DNA of 64,000 nt, taken from contig JADJVK010000010.1 of assembly GCA_016710625.1 (NCBI GenBank), forward strand, positions 61,646 to 125,645, in the 5' to 3' direction. This document shows positions 60,739 to 64,000 of the stretch, in pieces; the stretch's first letter is position 1; every line of letters starts with the position of its first letter. A program made the translations under genes and the position numbers. The stretch comes from Saprospiraceae bacterium. Lineage in GTDB: Bacteria; Bacteroidota; Bacteroidia; Chitinophagales; Saprospiraceae. The notes below the pieces were generated by a model, which worked only from the letters and a program-made list of their open reading frames with translations, was not told where the DNA came from and did not search any database.

Positions 60739-63480
60739 TCAAAAACTAAGTTGTCTTTTTTTCCAATTATATTCAAATTCTTCTCCATCATAACTAAAAT
60801 TAGGGAAGTTCTTTTGAAATTCACTTTTGGTAAGTACTTGATATTCTGGGGCTTCCCACATTCTATTAATGAAGGTAGTTTTTGGCTGAATCAATGAATA
60901 GACTTTTAGTTTCACTGTTGTTTTCATCACCTGATTATTGTGATTTGCAGTTGATATATGCCAATTATTATCCTTGTTTTTATCCAATTTTTCTTCAATA
61001 TTGGAATTTATTACAAAGGGTATTTCACAAACATAAATGGATGTTTTTGCAGCATGAGTTTCACCTGTAATATCCGTTACATCAGCCGTTATCTCAAACT
61101 GAAATCTAGGTTTATCCTTATCCACAACATCATCTGCTTTTGCTACGAATTTGACTTCAAAACTGCCATCTGGTTGTGTTTGGAGTACACCATTATCAAT
61201 CTCAACAGCTGCACTATTTCTATTTGGAATCCATCTACTATACCACCAAGGCCAATATGGATAATCTTTTTTTCTTGTGATTCTATATTTTACCGTTGCA
61301 TCATTTAATGCACTTCCAGTGTAACCTATTGCTTTTCCTTTGAAAGTAATACTTTCTCCTAATTGATAACTACCCTCAGTTGGGTCAAATTTTGCTTCGA
61401 AAGTTGGTCTTTTGTATTCTTCCACTCTTATTATTTGAGTAATTCCAAAACAATCTATAGTAAAATTACCTGTTAGCCCAGAATTAGGCAATACAAAACT
61501 TCCATTGAAGCTACCAAAATCATTTGTATTTAATCTCAATTTACTTACAACTTGATAATTAGCATCTTTCAACGATATTTCAATCGGTTCATTAGTAGCA
61601 ACTTTTGGTAAAATTTCCCTATTTGCAACAATTCCTTTAAAATAGACAATTTGTCCGGGTCTATAAATACTTCTGTCTGTAAAAAGGAAGATATTCTTAT
61701 GATAATCATTACGATAATAATTTTCATAATTGTAATAATTATATTCTGTAAAAAGTGAATCTTTTCCATTTATAAACTCAACTAAATAGGAGTTATTCTT
61801 TTGTTGTGGAATAATTATCTTTCCGTTTTTATCACTGACAAAATTTGAAATTTTATTAAATTTGTTTTCTCTATTATCATATAACCATTGATAAATTGTA
61901 GCTTTTACATTCTTTAGCTGCTGGCCAGTTTCTCTGTCCACAAGAGAAAACTCCTTTTCTACTTGTTTGTTATCTCTAAAGAACCAAGCAATTTTAGAAA
62001 TTTGAATAAGTTTAGTAGTAAATATTTGATTACTTTTAAACTCTGGTTGTTCACAGAAAGCAACAATATAATTTCCTGTTTTCAAAGGATTTAACATCAT
62101 TTCTGTTTCATGAAATTGATAATCATCCATTTTCTTTAATGCAAAAGAATTGGTGATTAATCCTTTTTTACTAATAAACAATTCAATTTTTTTCTGCTTA
62201 TTTTGATAATTCTGTTCTGAAACATACTCAAAATATTCTTTGTTAGAAATTGGAATTATTTTAGCATAAACCTTATCTAAATTTTTTACTTTACATTTTA
62301 ATAAAATCGGTTTATCTGGAATATTTATTGCTTCAATATCGAATTCTAAATGTTTTTGTTGAATGACTGATTTGAGATCCCCCAATTGTTCGGAAACACC
62401 CCCATACTTTTTATTTGCGGTCTCTATTACTTGCATTGCTTCAATAAATCCATTGGCATTTCCAGTCTTATTTTTTGCATTATATTGATTTCCTTCGGAA
62501 TAATAACTGATGGCTTTTAGATAATATACCCGTAATAATTCTGGATTATTTGGATAACTCGTTATCAACTGATCTAATGCTTTTAAATACAATTCTTGCT
62601 TATTCGGGATTATTGCATTTTGATTTAAAAATTCAATTCTACGAATATCTAAGTCAATTAAAGCATTTTCATTTTTCGTGATCAAATGATGTTTGATTCC
62701 ATCTTGAAATAGTAAAAGTGCCTGAAAAATGCTAGAACTTGTGTCTTTTGTCGTAATATTTATTTTTGAAAATTCAGAATTGCTACTAAAATATTCAGCT
62801 TTATTTAATGTGAATTTATAAACAGGTTCTGTGATATGACTATTTGAAGACTTGAAAAATTCACTTGCTCTATATAACAATAAATCATAAATTGACAACA
62901 AATATTCCGTTGATGGATTGGCAATCAGTGCATTGTATTTTGAGGTTTGTACTGTACGATCCTTCAAATCATAAACGGAGCTCAAATATAATTTTTGGAT
63001 TTCTTCGTGAAATCTACGAATATCCCAAGTCTGAATTGCTTGATTTACATTGTTCTCTGCTAATGGTGTTCTTTCTTGTATTTGCCACATATTTTGTTGC
63101 AAATAACTATTTAGTGATTCTGCTAATATGCTTTTTAAAATTGAAGCATTTGTATTTGTAGAAGATAAGATTTCATTAAAATAATTTAAATAAAGGGAAT
63201 CAATGGCATCTTCTTGAATTTCAATATTTGAAGTATTTTTTCGAATAAATGCGTTTAGCATTTGTACTTCATTATTAGATGCTTTTGCTGTTTTGTAAAT
63301 AGAATCAATGACTTCCAAACTTGATTTTGGCAATCCTTTGCTTTCCAACTGATCCACTTCTTTCCACTCTTTTTCGAAAGAGTAATTTTGATCATTCATA
63401 TGATTATTTTTTTGCCCGAAAAGTTGAATATTGCATAGTGTAAGTAGCACAATTGCAAAACATAATTTATTACTAACCAT
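60739..63480 (-). CDS. Alpha-2-macroglobulin, N-terminal part
   Basis: The first 913 residues of an alpha-2-macroglobulin family protein of about 2000 residues (57459-63480). A signal peptide (MVSNKLCFAIVLLTLCNIQL) leads into a long helical N-terminal region, then macroglobulin domains: NIFLFTDRSIYRPGQIVYFK near residue 598, GLTGNFTIDCFGITQIIRVE near residue 670 and FEITADVTDITGETHAAK near residue 800. Bacterial members are thought to trap foreign proteases at the envelope. No lipobox is seen. No penicillin-binding protein 1C gene, the common partner in other phyla, lies in the window. A minus-strand TATTTTTG box at 63513-63520 is a possible -7 element. Confidence 0.88.
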   Translation of the reverse strand: MVSNKLCFAIVLLTLCNIQLFGQKNNHMNDQNYSFEKEWKEVDQLESKGLPKSSLEVIDSIYKTAKASNNEVQMLNAFIRKNTSNIEIQEDAIDSLYLNYFNEILSSTNTNASILKSILAESLNSYLQQNMWQIQERTPLAENNVNQAIQTWDIRRFHEEIQKLYLSSVYDLKDRTVQTSKYNALIANPSTEYLLSIYDLLLYRASEFFKSSNSHITEPVYKFTLNKAEYFSSNSEFSKINITTKDTSSSIFQALLLFQDGIKHHLITKNENALIDLDIRRIEFLNQNAIIPNKQELYLKALDQLITSYPNNPELLRVYYLKAISYYSEGNQYNAKNKTGNANGFIEAMQVIETANKKYGGVSEQLGDLKSVIQQKHLEFDIEAINIPDKPILLKCKVKNLDKVYAKIIPISNKEYFEYVSEQNYQNKQKKIELFISKKGLITNSFALKKMDDYQFHETEMMLNPLKTGNYIVAFCEQPEFKSNQIFTTKLIQISKIAWFFRDNKQVEKEFSLVDRETGQQLKNVKATIYQWLYDNRENKFNKISNFVSDKNGKIIIPQQKNNSYLVEFINGKDSLFTEYNYYNYENYYRNDYHKNIFLFTDRSIYRPGQIVYFKGIVANREILPKVATNEPIEISLKDANYQVVSKLRLNTNDFGSFNGSFVLPNSGLTGNFTIDCFGITQIIRVEEYKRPTFEAKFDPTEGSYQLGESITFKGKAIGYTGSALNDATVKYRITRKKDYPYWPWWYSRWIPNRNSAAVEIDNGVLQTQPDGSFEVKFVAKADDVVDKDKPRFQFEITADVTDITGETHAAKTSIYVCEIPFVINSNIEEKLDKNKDNNWHISTANHNNQVMKTTVKLKVYSLIQPKTTFINRMWEAPEYQVLTKSEFQKNFPNFSYDGEEFEYNWKKRQLSF

Positions 63481-63858
63481 TTCTTAAGATTTTGTTTCTT
63501 AAAACATAAACGCAAAAATATTGAAATAATTTCTAATCCGTTTGGATGAATATATTTATTCTTTACTTGATATAGTAAATGAAAAAATAAATTATTATAA
63601 AATTTAATTTTTTAGATGAATATTTAATTTAAGGAAATTTAATCCATTTGGAATCTATTTCTGGAAAATATTATTTAATTTGACAATTAGGAGTAATATA
63701 ATAATGGTAGTTATTTTTTCAGGAATTAAAATAAAATAATGAAATATTTAGGATTACTTTGTATTCAAGTTTTAAGTTATAATATTATCAAATAAGCTTT
63801 TAATTATATTATTGATTTTAAATTATTTATATTATCCCTTTTATTACTCTCCATTAAC
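63481..63858. other. AT-rich non-coding stretch
   Basis: Apart from the minus-strand TATTTTTG box (63513-63520), I see only A/T-rich DNA here. An 18-codon frame at 63739-63795 (MKYLGLLCIQVLSYNIIK) looks like a signal-peptide start but ends at once, and may be chance or a gene remnant. Confidence 0.4.
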
Positions 63859-63987
63859 CCAATAACTATTGGCTTCGTTTATTCCCTGCTAACTAAGATT
63901 CCACCCGAATTTGGGTCAACACTTCGTGTCTGTTATCGTCCCGATTATTTTCGGGAGGCTTGCAGCCACGACGAAAAACTTAGTTGG
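63859..63987. repeat. Multi-hairpin structured element at window end
   Basis: Several inverted repeats are packed together. CCAATA-AC-TATTGG lies at 63859-63872. A closing stem CTAACTAAG (63889-63897) pairs with CTTAGTTGG (63979-63987). Inside it are CCC-GAATTT-GGG (63904-63915), ACAC-TTC-GTGT (63919-63929), and TCGTC/GACGA (63936-63940 with 63970-63974). That last pair encloses CCCGA...TCGGG (63940-63955) and GGCT-TGC-AGCC (63957-63967). The block is richer in G and C than its surroundings and may extend past the window. Confidence 0.6.
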
Positions 63988-64000
63988 TTTCAGTAGTTCT

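Noticed and set aside
63739..63795. An 18-codon frame (MKYLGLLCIQVLSYNIIK).
   Set aside because: It looks like the start of an exported protein but ends after the hydrophobic stretch, with no promoter or continuation in another frame that I can see.
63889..63987. An integron attC site, because of the AAC...GTT ends and palindromic arms.
   Set aside because: The terminal sequences do not fit RYYYAAC/GTTRRRY, there is no integrase or cassette array, and several internal hairpins are not of attC type.

Overview
The window reads as chromosomal DNA from an AT-rich member of the Bacteroidota. Evidence for that: proteins with type IX secretion C-terminal sorting domains (types A and B), SprB-type repeat adhesins, DUF6089, DUF3089 and Omp28 families, futalosine-pathway MqnD, and -7 boxes of the TAnnTTTG type in front of many genes. 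Order or genus cannot be fixed from the sequence alone.

Layout. 0-2 kb: ornithine aminotransferase (cut by the window edge) and alanine dehydrogenase. 2-5.1 kb: a very AT-rich three-gene envelope-sugar cassette (NodB-type deacetylase, GT2, GT87-like membrane protein) flanked by low-complexity inverted arms and, on its right, a 27-nt relic of a tRNA 3' end. 6-8.2 kb: a cobalamin riboswitch and a BtuB-like receptor, followed by a tandem hairpin repeat. 8.6-14.1 kb: trmD, a small exported protein, a decayed arginine decarboxylase, ychF and an MFS transporter. 14.2-18.8 kb: DUF3995, GH92 mannosidase and a GT-C-like membrane protein, tightly coupled, then tRNA-Ala(GGC). 18.8-21.3 kb: DUF6089, RluA-type pseudouridine synthase, mqnD. 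21.3-26.1 kb: a carboxypeptidase-regulatory-like protein and a SprB-repeat protein with a type B sorting domain. 26.2-31.4 kb: hutI, engB, an HsdR_N-like protein, an Omp28-type exported protein, coaE. 31.5-40.9 kb: a giant SprB-repeat adhesin with 14 units of exactly 225 bp. 41-49.7 kb: mdh, a lipoprotein, a candidate small RNA, an MlaE permease, a LytS-type kinase, an OmpR/PhoR two-component pair, a TonB_C protein coupled to a papain-fold protein that has lost its catalytic residues, and a TSUP permease. 49.7-55.9 kb: feoAB, DUF3089, an unrecognised protein and a TonB receptor, probably an iron-uptake group. 56-63.5 kb: a Gfo/Idh/MocA oxidoreductase and a thioester-type alpha-2-macroglobulin. 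The right end holds a compact multi-hairpin element.

A general caution: at least fifteen single-base indels, mostly one lost A or T in a short homopolymer, break otherwise intact large genes (GH92, both adhesins, LytS kinase, Gfo/Idh/MocA, alpha-2-macroglobulin and others). Several compensate each other within tens of bases. I read most of these as consensus errors in the assembly and annotate the fragments as parts of single genes. The arginine decarboxylase also carries an internal deletion of about 44 nt and may be a true pseudogene.

The best candidates for something undescribed are the promoter-to-terminator small-RNA/18-residue-peptide locus at 42.6-42.83 kb, the multi-hairpin element at the right end, and the inactive papain-fold protein translationally coupled to a TonB_C protein.
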